A stretch of DNA of 58,022 bases from Pseudopelagicola sp. (GTDB lineage Bacteria > Pseudomonadota > Alphaproteobacteria > Rhodobacterales > Rhodobacteraceae): assembly GCA_026195905.1 (NCBI GenBank), contig JAPHRE010000044.1:1-58022 (forward strand), given 5' to 3'. Positions 41,973 to 51,564 of the stretch are shown here, one piece after another. A program made the position numbers and the translations under genes. Positions within the stretch are counted from its first letter, which is position 1, and each line of letters opens with the position of its first letter. The notes below the pieces were generated by a model. The model was not told the origin of the DNA. It was given only the letters and a program-made list of their open reading frames with translations, and ran no database searches.

Positions 41973-42335
41973 TCAGTCGGCGCGCGGCACCAGAGGCGCA
42001 TCGGCGTCATCGCCACCCGGCGGCAGGAGCGTATCGGATGCCGGGGCATCCTCGACCTCTTCGACCGCGGCAGGCTGATCGCCGAGGCGATCGAGAACCG
42101 AGCTACCAGATGCGTTTTGCGCCGCGATGATCGTCAGCGTGATGGACGTGGCAATAAAGCCAATCGCGAGAATCCAAGTCACTTTGCCGAGGGCGGTCGC
42201 CGCAGCGCGGCCCGAGACGGCACCACCGCCGCCGCCGCCCATGCCAAGGCCACCGCCTTCCGAGCGTTGCATCAGCACGACGCCGATCAGCGCCAGCGCG
42301 AGGAGGAGATGGATTGTAAGGACGACGTTTTCCAT
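41973..42335 (-). CDS. secG: Preprotein translocase subunit SecG
   Basis: A 120-residue membrane subunit of the SecYEG channel. It has two membrane helices (about residues 2-20 and 50-70) joined by the family's glycine-rich loop (V-L-M-Q-R-S-E-G-G-G-L-G). The acidic, proline-rich C-terminal tail (from about residue 80) is longer than in E. coli and typical of alphaproteobacteria. It starts on ATG. Confidence 0.93.
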   Translation of the reverse strand: MENVVLTIHLLLALALIGVVLMQRSEGGGLGMGGGGGGAVSGRAAATALGKVTWILAIGFIATSITLTIIAAQNASGSSVLDRLGDQPAAVEEVEDAPASDTLLPPGGDDADAPLVPRAD

Positions 42336-42492
42336 GGGACCTGTCAGCGTTCGGTTGGTTCAGCGCGCTATGTAGGCAAGTTTGCTGCGCGGGGCAAGCG
42401 GGTTTCCGAAAAGGAATCCGCACAAGGACAGGAAACAGGCACAGGAAAAGACCCATTGGGAACAGCGCGGGAAACAGCGCGGCTGTTAACGG

Positions 42493-42888
42493 TCAGTTTT
42501 CGACATCGTCGATATCCACCTGTCCCGCGAGCATCCGGCGCACAATCGACCAGCCAAGACCGATGCCAAGAACAGCCGACAGCGCGAAAATCCCGATCCA
42601 TGTATTGAGATCACGGTTATCCAGAGACAACATACCCCAATCATAGAGCACCCAGACCAGCGCCCCGACCACGGAGAGCACAAGGAACATGCCAAAGCCC
42701 CCAATCGAGCGCAGCGTGGCGCGCAGGTAGATGATATAGCCAATCACAAGGAGCAACCCGAGGAGCACCGTGAGCGGCGTTTCCTCAAGATAATTGCCCC
42801 GGCTCCAACGGATAAAATTCCATTGGGTGGGATTGTAGGTGAGGGCCAGCAGAATGAATGCAAAGACCCAACGCAGGAACAAACCCAT
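42493..42888 (-). CDS. DUF6524 family membrane protein
   Basis: A 131-residue integral membrane protein with four hydrophobic helices and the conserved opening W-V-F-A-F-I-L-L-A-L-T-Y-N-P-T-Q-W-N, a string I associate with DUF6524. Function is unknown. The ATG at 42888 is chosen by that N-terminus; the longer frame crosses the purA promoter region. It stands alone between secG and the divergent purA gene. Confidence 0.8.
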   Translation of the reverse strand: MGLFLRWVFAFILLALTYNPTQWNFIRWSRGNYLEETPLTVLLGLLLVIGYIIYLRATLRSIGGFGMFLVLSVVGALVWVLYDWGMLSLDNRDLNTWIGIFALSAVLGIGLGWSIVRRMLAGQVDIDDVEN

Positions 42889-43021
42889 TGTGACTCCAAA
42901 TACTTTTCCCTTGGTTTGCGAAAATTTACGCCCGCTGTCCAGTGTCATGGCACATTTGCGGTTTCGCGCACCCAACATCGCGGCTAAAAGGGCGCGGGTT
43001 TGACCTCTGAAAGGATCGGAT

Positions 43022-44317
43022 ATGGCTAACGTTGTTGTCGTTGGTGCCCAGTGGGGCGATGAAGGCAAAGGCAAGATCGTCGATTGGCTGAGCGAACGCG
43101 CGGATGTCATCGCGCGGTTTCAGGGCGGTCACAATGCCGGTCATACGCTTGTCATCGACGGGAAAGTCTACAAGCTGCACGCGCTGCCTTCGGGTGTGGT
43201 GCGGGGCGGCAAACTTTCGGTGATCGGCAATGGCGTGGTGCTTGATCCGTGGCATCTTATCAATGAGATCGAAACCGTGCGCGCCCAAGGCGTCGAGATC
43301 AGCCCCGAGACCTTGATGATTGCGGAAAACACGCCGCTGATCCTGCCGATTCATGGCGAATTGGATCGGGCGCGTGAAGAGGCGGCATCGAAGGGGACGA
43401 AAATCGGCACCACCGGGCGCGGCATTGGCCCGTGCTATGAGGATAAGGTTGGGCGCCGGGCGATCCGGGTTGCCGATCTTGCCGACGATGCCACGCTTGA
43501 GGCGCGCGTTGATCGGGCGTTGCAGCACCATGATCCGCTTCGCAAGGGGCTTGGGATTGACGCCGTTGACCGCGACGGGCTTGTGGCGCAACTCAAGGAA
43601 GTTGCAGCGAAAATCCTGCCTTTTGCGGCACCTGTCTGGAAGGTGCTGAACGAAAAGCGCAAGGCGGGAAAACGCATTTTGTTCGAAGGGGCGCAGGGCG
43701 CGCTTCTCGATATTGATTTTGGCACCTATCCGTTCGTGACCTCGTCCAATGTGATTTCGGGACAGGCGGCGACGGGCGTGGGGATCGGGCCAAACTCGAT
43801 TGATTATGTGCTTGGGATCGTCAAAGCCTATACGACCCGCGTTGGCGAGGGGCCGTTCCCGACCGAGTTGGACGATGCTGATGGCCAGCGTCTTGGCGAA
43901 CGTGGGCATGAGTTTGGCACCACCACCGGGCGCAAGCGGCGCTGTGGGTGGTTTGATGCGGCGCTTGTGCGCCAGACCTGTGCGATTTCGGGCATCAACG
44001 GCATCTCGTTGACCAAGCTTGACGTGTTGGACGGGTTCGAGACGCTCAAGATTTGTGTCGGGTATGACCTTGATGGCTCACGTCTGGATTATCTGCCGAC
44101 AGCGGCGGACCAGCAGGCGCGCTGCAAGCCGATTTATGAAGAAGTGCCGGGGTGGAGCGAATCGACGGAAGGCGCGCGCAGTTGGGCCGAGCTTCCTGCG
44201 AATGCGATCAAATATGTGCGTCGCGTGGAAGAGTTGATTGATTGCCCTGTGGCGCTACTTTCTACATCGCCGGAACGCGAGGATACGATTCTCGTCACCG
44301 ATCCGTTTGCCGATTGA
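43022..44317 (+). CDS. purA: Adenylosuccinate synthetase
   Basis: Joins IMP and aspartate using GTP, the first step from IMP to AMP. The 431-residue protein has the GTP loop G-D-E-G-K-G-K at residues 12-18, the catalytic histidine in G-H-N-A-G-H-T-L, the [12 protein letters not shown] segment and R-C-G-W-F-D. Full length. GAAAGGA lies just before the ATG. A DUF2842 gene follows 12 bases later, then a terminator. Confidence 0.97.
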   Translation: MANVVVVGAQWGDEGKGKIVDWLSERADVIARFQGGHNAGHTLVIDGKVYKLHALPSGVVRGGKLSVIGNGVVLDPWHLINEIETVRAQGVEISPETLMIAENTPLILPIHGELDRAREEAASKGTKIGTTGRGIGPCYEDKVGRRAIRVADLADDATLEARVDRALQHHDPLRKGLGIDAVDRDGLVAQLKEVAAKILPFAAPVWKVLNEKRKAGKRILFEGAQGALLDIDFGTYPFVTSSNVISGQAATGVGIGPNSIDYVLGIVKAYTTRVGEGPFPTELDDADGQRLGERGHEFGTTTGRKRRCGWFDAALVRQTCAISGINGISLTKLDVLDGFETLKICVGYDLDGSRLDYLPTAADQQARCKPIYEEVPGWSESTEGARSWAELPANAIKYVRRVEELIDCPVALLSTSPEREDTILVTDPFAD

Positions 44318-44329
44318 GGGCATGAATAG

Positions 44330-44569
44330 ATGGCACTGAGCTATAAGGCGCGGCGGCGCTGGGCATTGTTTATCCTGCTGGTGGGAATCCCGGTTTACCT
44401 TGGCGTGGCTTGGGGGGTGCTGAGCCGTCTGTCGCTCTGGCAATTGCCGATGTTTGTTGAGTTTGTGATCTATGTGATCTTCGGCGTGGCGTGGGTTTTC
44501 CCGCTCAAGCCGATTTTTAAGGGCATCGGTCAGGCCGACCCGGACGACACGGATCAGGGCGGCTCCTGA
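44330..44569 (+). CDS. DUF2842 family small membrane protein
   Basis: A 79-residue protein with two membrane helices and the family strings R-R-W-A-L-F-I-L-L-V-G-I-P-V-Y and G-V-A-W-V-F-P-L-K-P-I-F-K-G-I-G. Function unknown. It sits 12 bases after purA, so it is read with it. Confidence 0.87.
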   Translation: MALSYKARRRWALFILLVGIPVYLGVAWGVLSRLSLWQLPMFVEFVIYVIFGVAWVFPLKPIFKGIGQADPDDTDQGGS

Positions 44570-44580
44570 TCCAGCCACAA

Positions 44581-44607
44581 AAAAGGCCTCCCGGTGGGAG
44601 GCCTTTT
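44581..44607. terminator. Bidirectional terminator between DUF2842 and the 685-residue protein gene
   Basis: An AAAAGGCCTCCC / GGGAGGCCTTTT stem with a three-base loop ends the purA-DUF2842 transcript and lies just beyond the stop of the convergent gene. Confidence 0.85.
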
Positions 44608-44628
44608 GGGTTTTGGCGCGGTGCGGTG

Positions 44629-46686
44629 TTAGCCTGCGGCGCGGTCTTCGGGTTTGAAGGCGATACTCTCAGACGCGGTAAAGCGGCCGCCGGAAATCTT
44701 GGCGATTTTGTTTTCGCGCAAGAGTTGGCCGAAGGTGCGCAGCGTGTCTTCGCGGTTGAAATTCTCTTCGTCCACATCGCGCGCCATGCGCATCACCATC
44801 GGGCGGGAGAATTTGTCGCGCCCTTCGACGTAGGTCAGGTAAGCCGCCGCCGCTTCGAGCACGTCGGGCAGGCGGGTGGCGCCGACGGATTCGGCAAACT
44901 CGGCAAAACTTGAGGCGTCGTCGATCTCCGCGCCGGCCGGCATTTCAGGAGACTTGGCAGCAGCCTCTTTCCGGTCGGCGGCCGACACGCGGCGCGGGCG
45001 AACAGGGCCGCGCGATGTGTCGTCTTGTGTGTCTTGTGCGGCGGGGGGGGCCTCGTGTGTCGCGGTGTCGATGCGTTGTTCGGCCACGAGTTTAAGCGGG
45101 GTTGCCGCCGCGCGGGGCGATGGATTGCCATCACGCGGGCCGACGCGGCGCGGTTCTGTGCGCACGACCGAGGCCAAATCCTCGCGGTAGGCTTCGGTTT
45201 GGTCGCTGGCGGGTTTGGCGTCTCCGGCCTTTTTCTCGGCTTTGGTTGCCGCGACCGCAGCGCGCAGATGGGCAATCGCCTGACGGCGGCGGCTTCCTTC
45301 CGGCTCGTCCATTTGGTTGTCGGTCTCGCGCAGGAGACGGGACATATCTTCGCCGGTATTGACCAGCGCCTTGGGGCGTTTGGGGGCCACGGGCGCGGTA
45401 TCCTGACCAGTTTCCGGGCCATACTCCGGGGGCGCGTCCTGGGCGGGAGCGGCTTCGGCGGCGGCATCGCTGCGGTTCAGTTCGGCTTCGACTTGGGCCA
45501 GTTCGGCGAGCAGGTCGGCCTCGTCCTCGGGCGACAGGCTTGAGGCGGGCTGTGCGTCGCTTGCTTTGATGTCGGCGTCATCGGGTTCGGCTTCGAGGAG
45601 GCCTTCGGAAACAGCGGCTTCGAAATCGGATTTTTTCATCCGAAGGACGCGGGCGCGGATCGGCTGGGCCGACTCTTCGGCTGCCTCTGCGGCACTCTCT
45701 GCGGCGGGCGAGTCGTCGATGGCGTCAGAGTCTTTTTCAGCATCTTCGGCCGCGGCGGCCGCGGCCATTTCATCATCGAGTTTCAGAACCGATTCGATCT
45801 CGCGGCGGGTTTCGGACAGGAAACTTTCGGCGTGTTCGTCTTCGGAGAAATCATCGTCTTCCGGCTCTTGTGCGGACTTGGACACGACGGCGCGGATGCG
45901 CTGAAGCTTGGCGGCGATGCTATCGTCTTCGGGTTCGAACGCGTCTTCGGGATCGAGAATTTCGGCCTCGGCGTATGCGGTCAACTCGTCGCTGTCTTCC
46001 TCGTCGGCCTCGTCAACAGTTTCAGCACTGATTTGGTCGTGGTCTTCGGCCTCGACGACCTCGGCGGCGTCCTCGATGTGCGATGTCGCGTCAGTGCCTT
46101 GGTCAGCGTCTTGGGCGGTGTCTTGAGCCGCTTCAACCGTGTCGTCCTCGGTTTGGGCGACAGGTGCCTCTGCCTCTTGGTCGTCTTGCGCGACCTCTTG
46201 TGCCGCCTCGGCGCTCTCGTCACTAAAATCTGCGATCTCCGGTTCGGCCTCATCGGGCGCGTCTTGGGGTGCGTCTGCGACGTCTCCTTCGGCCTCAAGG
46301 GGAGGGGTTTCGGCAGCAGGGACTTGGGGCGCGTCTTGGGGTGCGGTCGCTTCTTCGGTCGCCGCGTCGCGATCGCTTGCCTGGGGCGCGCCTTCTTGCG
46401 GCTCTTGCGGGGTGGCCTCGGGGGGGTGCGGGGCGTTGGCGCTTAGGTAGATGGCGCCTTCCTCGGTCCGGGCACTGACACGGCGGGCGATCTCGCGCTC
46501 GGCAATGCGGGCAAGCATCTCGGCATCAGGGGTCGGGGGTTCGGCACCAAAATAACGATCATCAGCGGCGAGGTCGCGGAAATACTCTGCAATCGCCTTC
46601 ATTGTATCAAATGAGTCGTCGAACCCTTCGAGGGTGCAGGAAAAGGTCCCATAGGAGACCGTTAAAACTTTGCTATTCGTAACCAT
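44629..46686 (-). CDS. Large acidic, mostly disordered protein with conserved ends
   Basis: A 685-residue protein in three parts. Residues 1-75 look folded (V-L-T-V-S-Y-G-T-F-S-C-T-L-E-G-F onwards, then a helix E-M-L-A-R-I-A-E-R-E-I). Residues about 80-590 are low-complexity, rich in Ala, Glu, Asp, Gln and Pro, with only a few short helical segments (such as R-V-L-R-M-K-K-S-D-F-E-A). The last 90 residues again look folded and helical, with F-A-E-F-A-E-S-V-G-A and R-E-N-K-I-A-K-I-S-G-G-R-F, reminiscent of a winged-helix-like module. No signal peptide. I do not know the function. It is probably a cytoplasmic scaffold. Confidence 0.8.
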   Translation of the reverse strand: MVTNSKVLTVSYGTFSCTLEGFDDSFDTMKAIAEYFRDLAADDRYFGAEPPTPDAEMLARIAEREIARRVSARTEEGAIYLSANAPHPPEATPQEPQEGAPQASDRDAATEEATAPQDAPQVPAAETPPLEAEGDVADAPQDAPDEAEPEIADFSDESAEAAQEVAQDDQEAEAPVAQTEDDTVEAAQDTAQDADQGTDATSHIEDAAEVVEAEDHDQISAETVDEADEEDSDELTAYAEAEILDPEDAFEPEDDSIAAKLQRIRAVVSKSAQEPEDDDFSEDEHAESFLSETRREIESVLKLDDEMAAAAAAEDAEKDSDAIDDSPAAESAAEAAEESAQPIRARVLRMKKSDFEAAVSEGLLEAEPDDADIKASDAQPASSLSPEDEADLLAELAQVEAELNRSDAAAEAAPAQDAPPEYGPETGQDTAPVAPKRPKALVNTGEDMSRLLRETDNQMDEPEGSRRRQAIAHLRAAVAATKAEKKAGDAKPASDQTEAYREDLASVVRTEPRRVGPRDGNPSPRAAATPLKLVAEQRIDTATHEAPPAAQDTQDDTSRGPVRPRRVSAADRKEAAAKSPEMPAGAEIDDASSFAEFAESVGATRLPDVLEAAAAYLTYVEGRDKFSRPMVMRMARDVDEENFNREDTLRTFGQLLRENKIAKISGGRFTASESIAFKPEDRAAG

Positions 46687-46827
46687 AAAAGCGGGTCCTT
46701 TGAACTACTCGGTGTTCTGTTTACCACGTAAGGAAAGACGAAAGCTGACCGATTCTGTGCAATGCAGCGTATCATTTCTAGGCGAATTTGTGGCGCTGTT
46801 GCCAGTTGGGGGGGAGAATTGAACCAA

Positions 46828-47517
46828 ATGCCCGAGATTGTTCACGATTTGGAACCTATCGCGCTTGTTGGTGCTGGGCGTGTCGAAATTGGAGACATTG
46901 CGCTGGCGCGTCGGTTCACCGCGCGGGTTGTGGCGGCGGATGGCGGCGCGCATGCCTGTCTTGATGCGGGGGTGGTTCCCGAACGTGTCATTGGCGATAT
47001 GGACAGTGCAGATGGCCTAGTGGCGCGCGGTATTGCACCCGAAAGGATCATGCGCATCCCAGAGCAGGACAGCACCGATTTTGACAAGGCGTTGCGCCAT
47101 ATCCGGTCGCCGCTTGTGATTGGGGTCGGGTTCCTTGGGGCACGGATTGACCACGAATTGGCCTGTTACAACGTGTTGCAGCGCCATGCGGCGCGGCGTT
47201 GCGTTTTGCTTGGCGAGGAGGATTTGGTGTTTCTTGCGCCACCGCAGATCACGCTGCCGCTTGCGGAGGGAACGCGGGTTTCGCTTTTCCCGATGGGGGA
47301 GGTGCGTGGGCGGTCAGAGGGGCTGCGCTGGCCGATTGAGGGGATCGCGTTCGCGCCCGATGGTCGGGTCGGGACATCCAACATGGCGGTTGGGTCCGTC
47401 GCGGGGCCAGTGAAGATTGAGGTTGATGCGGCCAAGATGCTTGTGATCCTGCCGCGCGCCCATCTTGAGGCGGTGGTCGAGGCGCTGAGGCGCGCTGAGA
47501 CGCGCTGGCCCGCCTAG
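46828..47517 (+). CDS. Thiamine pyrophosphokinase
   Basis: Transfers pyrophosphate from ATP to thiamine. The 229-residue protein has the family's V-V-A-A-D-G-G-A-H and V-I-G-D-M-D-S motifs, then D-S-T-D-F-D-K-A-L in the active site and a C-terminal thiamine-binding domain (G-T-S-N-M-A). I choose the ATG at 46828; the frame is open 22 codons further and a TTG three codons before has a better-spaced GGGAG, so a slightly longer form is possible. It is divergent from the 685-residue protein gene. Confidence 0.9.
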   Translation: MPEIVHDLEPIALVGAGRVEIGDIALARRFTARVVAADGGAHACLDAGVVPERVIGDMDSADGLVARGIAPERIMRIPEQDSTDFDKALRHIRSPLVIGVGFLGARIDHELACYNVLQRHAARRCVLLGEEDLVFLAPPQITLPLAEGTRVSLFPMGEVRGRSEGLRWPIEGIAFAPDGRVGTSNMAVGSVAGPVKIEVDAAKMLVILPRAHLEAVVEALRRAETRWPA

Positions 47518-47675
47518 TGTGCGGTCAAAGAAAACCGGTCGATGCAAGATCGGCCCGTTAGGAAAGACGCTCGGTTTCGTGTGACACCGGGCCTTGGGGA
47601 AGCGAGGGGAAGCGAGCGCAGACGCGCCCGCCCCAACCTTACGCAAGCCGCAAGGGAGGGGGCGGGGTATCCGGT

Positions 47676-48431
47676 TCAGATGGCCAGATATTCGCTGCGC
47701 AGTTCTTCGTTGGCGAGGACTTCGTCCGCCGCGCCGTCAAAGACAATGCCACCAGTGTCGAGGATCACGGAGCGGTCGGCCAGTTCGAGCGCACGCACGG
47801 CGTTCTGTTCGACGATCACGGTTGTGATGCCCTGTTCCTTGATGATGCGCAGGGTCTTTTCGATCTCATCGACGATCACCGGCGCAAGCCCCTCATAGGG
47901 TTCATCCAAGAGCAGCACCTTGATGTCCCGCGCGAGCGCGCGAGCGATGGCGAGCATTTGCTGTTCCCCGCCCGAGAGCGTGACGCCTTCTTGTTTGCGG
48001 CGTTCGCCGAGGCGCGGGAACAGTTCGTAGATGCGGTCCAGAGACCAGCCGATCGGCGGCGCGATCTGGGCCAGTTGCAGGTTTTCCTCGACCGTGAGGC
48101 CGGGGATGATGCAGCGGTCTTCGGGCACAAGGCCGATCCCGGCAGCAGCGGCCTCATGGCTTCTCATGAGGTGCAGCGGCTGGTGGTCGAGCCAGATTTC
48201 GCCGTGGGTCACTTGCGGGCTATCCATGCGCGCGATGGAGCGTAGGGTCGAGGTTTTGCCCGCCCCGTTGCGCCCGAGGAGGGCAAGGATTTCGCCCTCG
48301 TGCACGTTGAACGAGATGTTCTGCACGATGTAGCTTTCGCCGTAGTAGCTCTCCATGTTCCAGATGGAGAGATAGGCGGGCGCGGTTTCGGCCAGGTTAT
48401 GGCCCTTGGAGAAGTCGGGTTTGACGTTCAT
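47676..48431 (-). CDS. livF: Branched-chain amino acid-type ABC transporter ATPase LivF
   Basis: A 251-residue ATPase of the HAAT transport family. Walker A is G-R-N-G-A-G-K-T-S, the signature L-S-G-G-E-Q-Q-M-L, and Walker B L-L-L-D-E-P-Y-E-G-L-A-P. An N-terminal extension of about 20 residues precedes the domain. It is the last gene of a five-gene minus-strand unit (binding protein, livH, livM, livG, livF), 12 bases after livG. Family substrates include branched-chain amino acids, amides, urea and carboxylates. Confidence 0.9.
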   Translation of the reverse strand: MNVKPDFSKGHNLAETAPAYLSIWNMESYYGESYIVQNISFNVHEGEILALLGRNGAGKTSTLRSIARMDSPQVTHGEIWLDHQPLHLMRSHEAAAAGIGLVPEDRCIIPGLTVEENLQLAQIAPPIGWSLDRIYELFPRLGERRKQEGVTLSGGEQQMLAIARALARDIKVLLLDEPYEGLAPVIVDEIEKTLRIIKEQGITTVIVEQNAVRALELADRSVILDTGGIVFDGAADEVLANEELRSEYLAI

Positions 48432-48443
48432 GGCAGGGTCTCC

Positions 48444-49199
48444 TTATGCCGTCTCGCCGAGATACGCTTCGCGCACCTTCGGGTTCCCACGGATGTTTTC
48501 CGGGTCATCCTCGACCAAGGGCGTGCCTTGGGCAAGAACGGTGATCCGGTTGGCGAGGCTGAACACAACATGCATGTCGTGTTCGATGATCGCGATGGTG
48601 ATGTCGCGCTCATCAGCGATCTGCTTGAGCAGGTCGATGGTGTTGTTGGTGTCGGCCCGTGCCATGCCGGCGGTGGGCTCGTCGAGGAGCAGCAGGCGCG
48701 GCTCCTGGGCGAGGCACATGCCGATCTCAAGGCGACGTTTGTCCCCCCGCGACATCGAGGCCGCGTGCATCTCTTTCTTATCGGCCATGTTCATATCTTC
48801 GAGCATGGCCTCGGCCTTTTCGACGATGTCTTTTTCGTTGTGCATGTTTTCAATGGCATGCATGCGGAAAGAGCCATCGCGCTTGGCAAAGCAGGGGATC
48901 ATCATGTTTTCCATGACGCTGAGATCGGCGAAGATTTCGGGCGTCTGAAACACACGGGAAATGCCCATCTGGTTGATCTCGTAGGGTTTGCGCCCGAGCA
49001 CCGATTGGCCGTCGAACATGACAGAGCCGGTATCGGGGATGAGCTTGCCCACGAGGCAGTTCAGAAGGGTCGATTTGCCCGCTCCATTGGGGCCGATGAT
49101 GGCGTGAACGGTGTTTTCCTTCACGCTCAGATTGACATCGGAAAGCGCCTGTAGGCCGCCGAACCGTTTGCCAACGTCTTTGACTTCAAGAATTCCCAT
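48444..49199 (-). CDS. livG: Branched-chain amino acid-type ABC transporter ATPase LivG
   Basis: A 251-residue partner ATPase. Walker A is G-P-N-G-A-G-K-S-T and Walker B L-L-L-L-D-E-P-T-A-G-M. The signature is M-S-R-G-D-K-R-R-L-E-I-G-M, which departs from the LSGGQ form. That is normal for LivG and UrtD proteins, and L-E-I-G-M leans towards the UrtD side. It lies 13 bases after livM. Confidence 0.9.
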   Translation of the reverse strand: MGILEVKDVGKRFGGLQALSDVNLSVKENTVHAIIGPNGAGKSTLLNCLVGKLIPDTGSVMFDGQSVLGRKPYEINQMGISRVFQTPEIFADLSVMENMMIPCFAKRDGSFRMHAIENMHNEKDIVEKAEAMLEDMNMADKKEMHAASMSRGDKRRLEIGMCLAQEPRLLLLDEPTAGMARADTNNTIDLLKQIADERDITIAIIEHDMHVVFSLANRITVLAQGTPLVEDDPENIRGNPKVREAYLGETA

Positions 49200-49212
49200 C
49201 GGTCAATTCTCC

Positions 49213-50400
49213 TTATTCTGCCGGTTCGGTTTTGGCGGTGTTGCTGTCGTCGTCTTTCTTGCTGGTGATCAGCTTTTTGATGCGCTGACCGCCTTCAACA
49301 AGGCCACCGGGCAGGAAGATCACAACGAGCATGAACAGAATGCCCAAGGTCAGGTGCCAGCCCTTGCCGATGAAGGGGTGGATGATAAAGACGACGAAGT
49401 CTTCAAGACCATCGGGCAGGAAGCTGAACCAGCCGTGCAGGATGTTGTCGTTGATTTTCGAGAAGATGTTCTCGAAATACTTGATGAAGCCCGCCCCGAG
49501 GACCGGACCAATCAGGGTTCCGGTGCCGCCAAGGATGGTCATCAGGACGACTTCGCCAGACGCGGTCCATTGCATCCGCTCGGCCCCGGCCAGCGGGTCC
49601 ATCGCCGCCATCAGGCCACCGGCGAGACCGGCATACATGCCCGAGATCACGAAAGCCGCAAGCGCATAGGGACGCGGGTTGAGGCCGGTGTAGGCCATGC
49701 GGGTGTTGTTGGATTTGATCGCGCGCAGCATCATACCGAAAGGCGAGCGGAAGATACGGATCGCGAGGTAGAACATCAGCATCAAGATCACGGCGCAGAA
49801 GTAATAGCCGTTGTTGAAGGTGAATTCCCAACCGCCCATGCTCAGCTTGCTCGACTGGTTCATCACCAGACCGAAGAGATGCGGCGCGTTGGCCTCGTTG
49901 GCGCCCAGGAGAACCTGCGGGTCTTCGGTATAGACCTGAAGGCCGGTTTCGCCGTTGGTGATCGGTGTCAGAACCGAATAGGCGAGGTTGAACGACATCT
50001 GGGCAAAGGCAAGCGTCAGGATCGAGAAGTAAATCCCCGAGCGGCGCAGCGATATAAAGCCAATCAGCAGCGCAAAGATACCTGCGGTTGCGATGGCGAG
50101 GGGCAGCCCCCAGATCACGTTGTAGTCGAGAAGCTTATACATCCAGACCACCGAGTAAGACCCCACCCCGAGAAAGGCCGCGTGGCCAAAGGAGAGGTAG
50201 CCGGTCAGGCCGAAGAGGATATTGAAGCCGATGGCGAAAATGCCAAAGATCGCGAAACGCTGCATCAGGTCCGGGTAGCCCGCGTTGAACTGCGCCATTG
50301 CGCTTTCGGTTGGGAACGGGTTGAGCAGGATCGGCGCACCGAGGGCGAGGATCGCCACAACGATCATAAGGGCCGTGTCTTTTTTGTTCATTCCGAGCAT
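49213..50400 (-). CDS. livM: Branched-chain amino acid-type ABC transporter permease LivM
   Basis: A 395-residue permease with about ten membrane helices. The conserved [14 protein letters not shown] and [14 protein letters not shown] motifs are the family ones; the latter contacts the ATPases. A hydrophilic periplasmic insertion (around [11 protein letters not shown]) is larger than in E. coli LivM. GAGGA lies seven bases before the ATG. Three bases separate it from livH. Confidence 0.9.
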   Translation of the reverse strand: MLGMNKKDTALMIVVAILALGAPILLNPFPTESAMAQFNAGYPDLMQRFAIFGIFAIGFNILFGLTGYLSFGHAAFLGVGSYSVVWMYKLLDYNVIWGLPLAIATAGIFALLIGFISLRRSGIYFSILTLAFAQMSFNLAYSVLTPITNGETGLQVYTEDPQVLLGANEANAPHLFGLVMNQSSKLSMGGWEFTFNNGYYFCAVILMLMFYLAIRIFRSPFGMMLRAIKSNNTRMAYTGLNPRPYALAAFVISGMYAGLAGGLMAAMDPLAGAERMQWTASGEVVLMTILGGTGTLIGPVLGAGFIKYFENIFSKINDNILHGWFSFLPDGLEDFVVFIIHPFIGKGWHLTLGILFMLVVIFLPGGLVEGGQRIKKLITSKKDDDSNTAKTEPAE

Positions 50401-50403
50401 GGT

Positions 50404-51435
50404 TTATTCCTCCATCACGCCTTTGCGGCCCATGAGACCCCGCGGACGGGTGAGCAGAATGATGATTGCAACCAGGTAAATGATGATCTGGTCGATACCG
50501 GGCAGGAGCGATTTCACCTCGTTCATCGAGGCGAAACTTTCAAGCACACCGAGCAGGAAGCCCGCGGCAACAGCGCCCGGAAGCGAACCCATGCCGCCGA
50601 CAACCACCACGACGAAGGACAGCACGAGGAAGTCCATACCCATATGATAGTTTGGCGAGTTGATTGGCGCATACATCACCCCCGCAAGCCCCGCCACGGC
50701 GGCTGCAATGCCGAACATGATGGTAAAGCGGCGGTCGATGTTGATGCCCAGCAGGCCCACGGTCTCGCGGTCAGCCATACCTGCGCGCACCACCATGCCG
50801 AAGGTGGTAAACTGAAGGAAAGCAAAGACCCCGCCAATGACCAGAGCGGAAAAGAAGAAATAGACCAGACGCCAGTAGGGATAGATCACGGTATTGGCAT
50901 CAAAGCCCAAGAAAACGCCGAAATCGAACGCGCCGGTCAGAGCGTCAGGCGCACCGGTGGGGATCGGGTTCGCGCCGAAGAAATATTTTACCAGCTCCTG
51001 AAGCACGATGGCGAGACCGAAGGTCACGAGGATCTGGTCGGCGTGTTCGCGTTTGTAGAAGTGTTTGATCAGGCCGCGTTCCATGATGAAACCGATGCCG
51101 ATCATGATCGGGATCGAGAACAGGATCGACAGCGGCACCGCCCAATCGATCAGGCTTGCGCCAAATTCCGGTCCGAACCACGCGTGCACATAGGGCGTTT
51201 TGACAACCAGCGGGTTGCCAAGAAAGTCCTGTTGCGTCGGATCAATGGTTTCAAAACTAATGGATAGAATTTTCGAGAGAGTGACAGCACAGAAGGCGCC
51301 GATCATGAACAGCGCGCCATGCGCAAAGTTCACGACGCCAAGCGTGCCGAAAATAAGTGTAAGCCCGAGCGCGATCAGCGCATAGGCCGAGCCCTTGTCG
51401 AGCCCGTTCAGAATCTGAAGGATGATTGCGTCCAT
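50404..51435 (-). CDS. livH: Branched-chain amino acid-type ABC transporter permease LivH
   Basis: A 343-residue permease with about eight membrane helices. It has G-L-T-L-I-F-G-T-L-G-V-V-N-F-A-H-G at the start and R-A-G-M-A-D-R-E-T-V-G-L-L-G-I-N as the coupling loop. Two long periplasmic loops (around Y-V-H-A-W-F-G-P-E-F-G and N-P-I-P-T-G-A-P) suggest a specialised substrate. I start it at the ATG at 51435 after GGTGGGG; four codons more are possible. A strong hairpin stands between it and the binding-protein gene. Confidence 0.9.
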   Translation of the reverse strand: MDAIILQILNGLDKGSAYALIALGLTLIFGTLGVVNFAHGALFMIGAFCAVTLSKILSISFETIDPTQQDFLGNPLVVKTPYVHAWFGPEFGASLIDWAVPLSILFSIPIMIGIGFIMERGLIKHFYKREHADQILVTFGLAIVLQELVKYFFGANPIPTGAPDALTGAFDFGVFLGFDANTVIYPYWRLVYFFFSALVIGGVFAFLQFTTFGMVVRAGMADRETVGLLGINIDRRFTIMFGIAAAVAGLAGVMYAPINSPNYHMGMDFLVLSFVVVVVGGMGSLPGAVAAGFLLGVLESFASMNEVKSLLPGIDQIIIYLVAIIILLTRPRGLMGRKGVMEE

Positions 51436-51517
51436 GGTCCCCACCATTTGACTATTGGGAAAGGCGCCTTACCGGGAAGTTTCGTATCCCTGTGCCGTGG
51501 CGTTGGCGCTCGTGGTG

Positions 51518-51548
51518 AGTGGCGGGCGGAGCAATCCCGCCCGCCACT
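51518..51548 (-). terminator. Strong hairpin between the binding-protein gene and livH
   Basis: A perfect 12-pair stem (AGTGGCGGGCGG / CCGCCCGCCACT) with a seven-base loop follows the binding-protein stop by 17 bases. There is no T-run, so partial read-through into livH is expected, favouring surplus binding protein. Confidence 0.65.
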
Positions 51549-51564
51549 ACACGTGAGACTAGGA

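Noticed and set aside
40162-42078. 638-codon open frame on the plus strand
   Set aside because: Antisense to pyrG; composition-driven.
49111-51267. 718-codon open frame on the plus strand
   Set aside because: Runs antisense through livG, livM and livH; His/Glu/Asp-rich low-complexity product typical of shadow frames.
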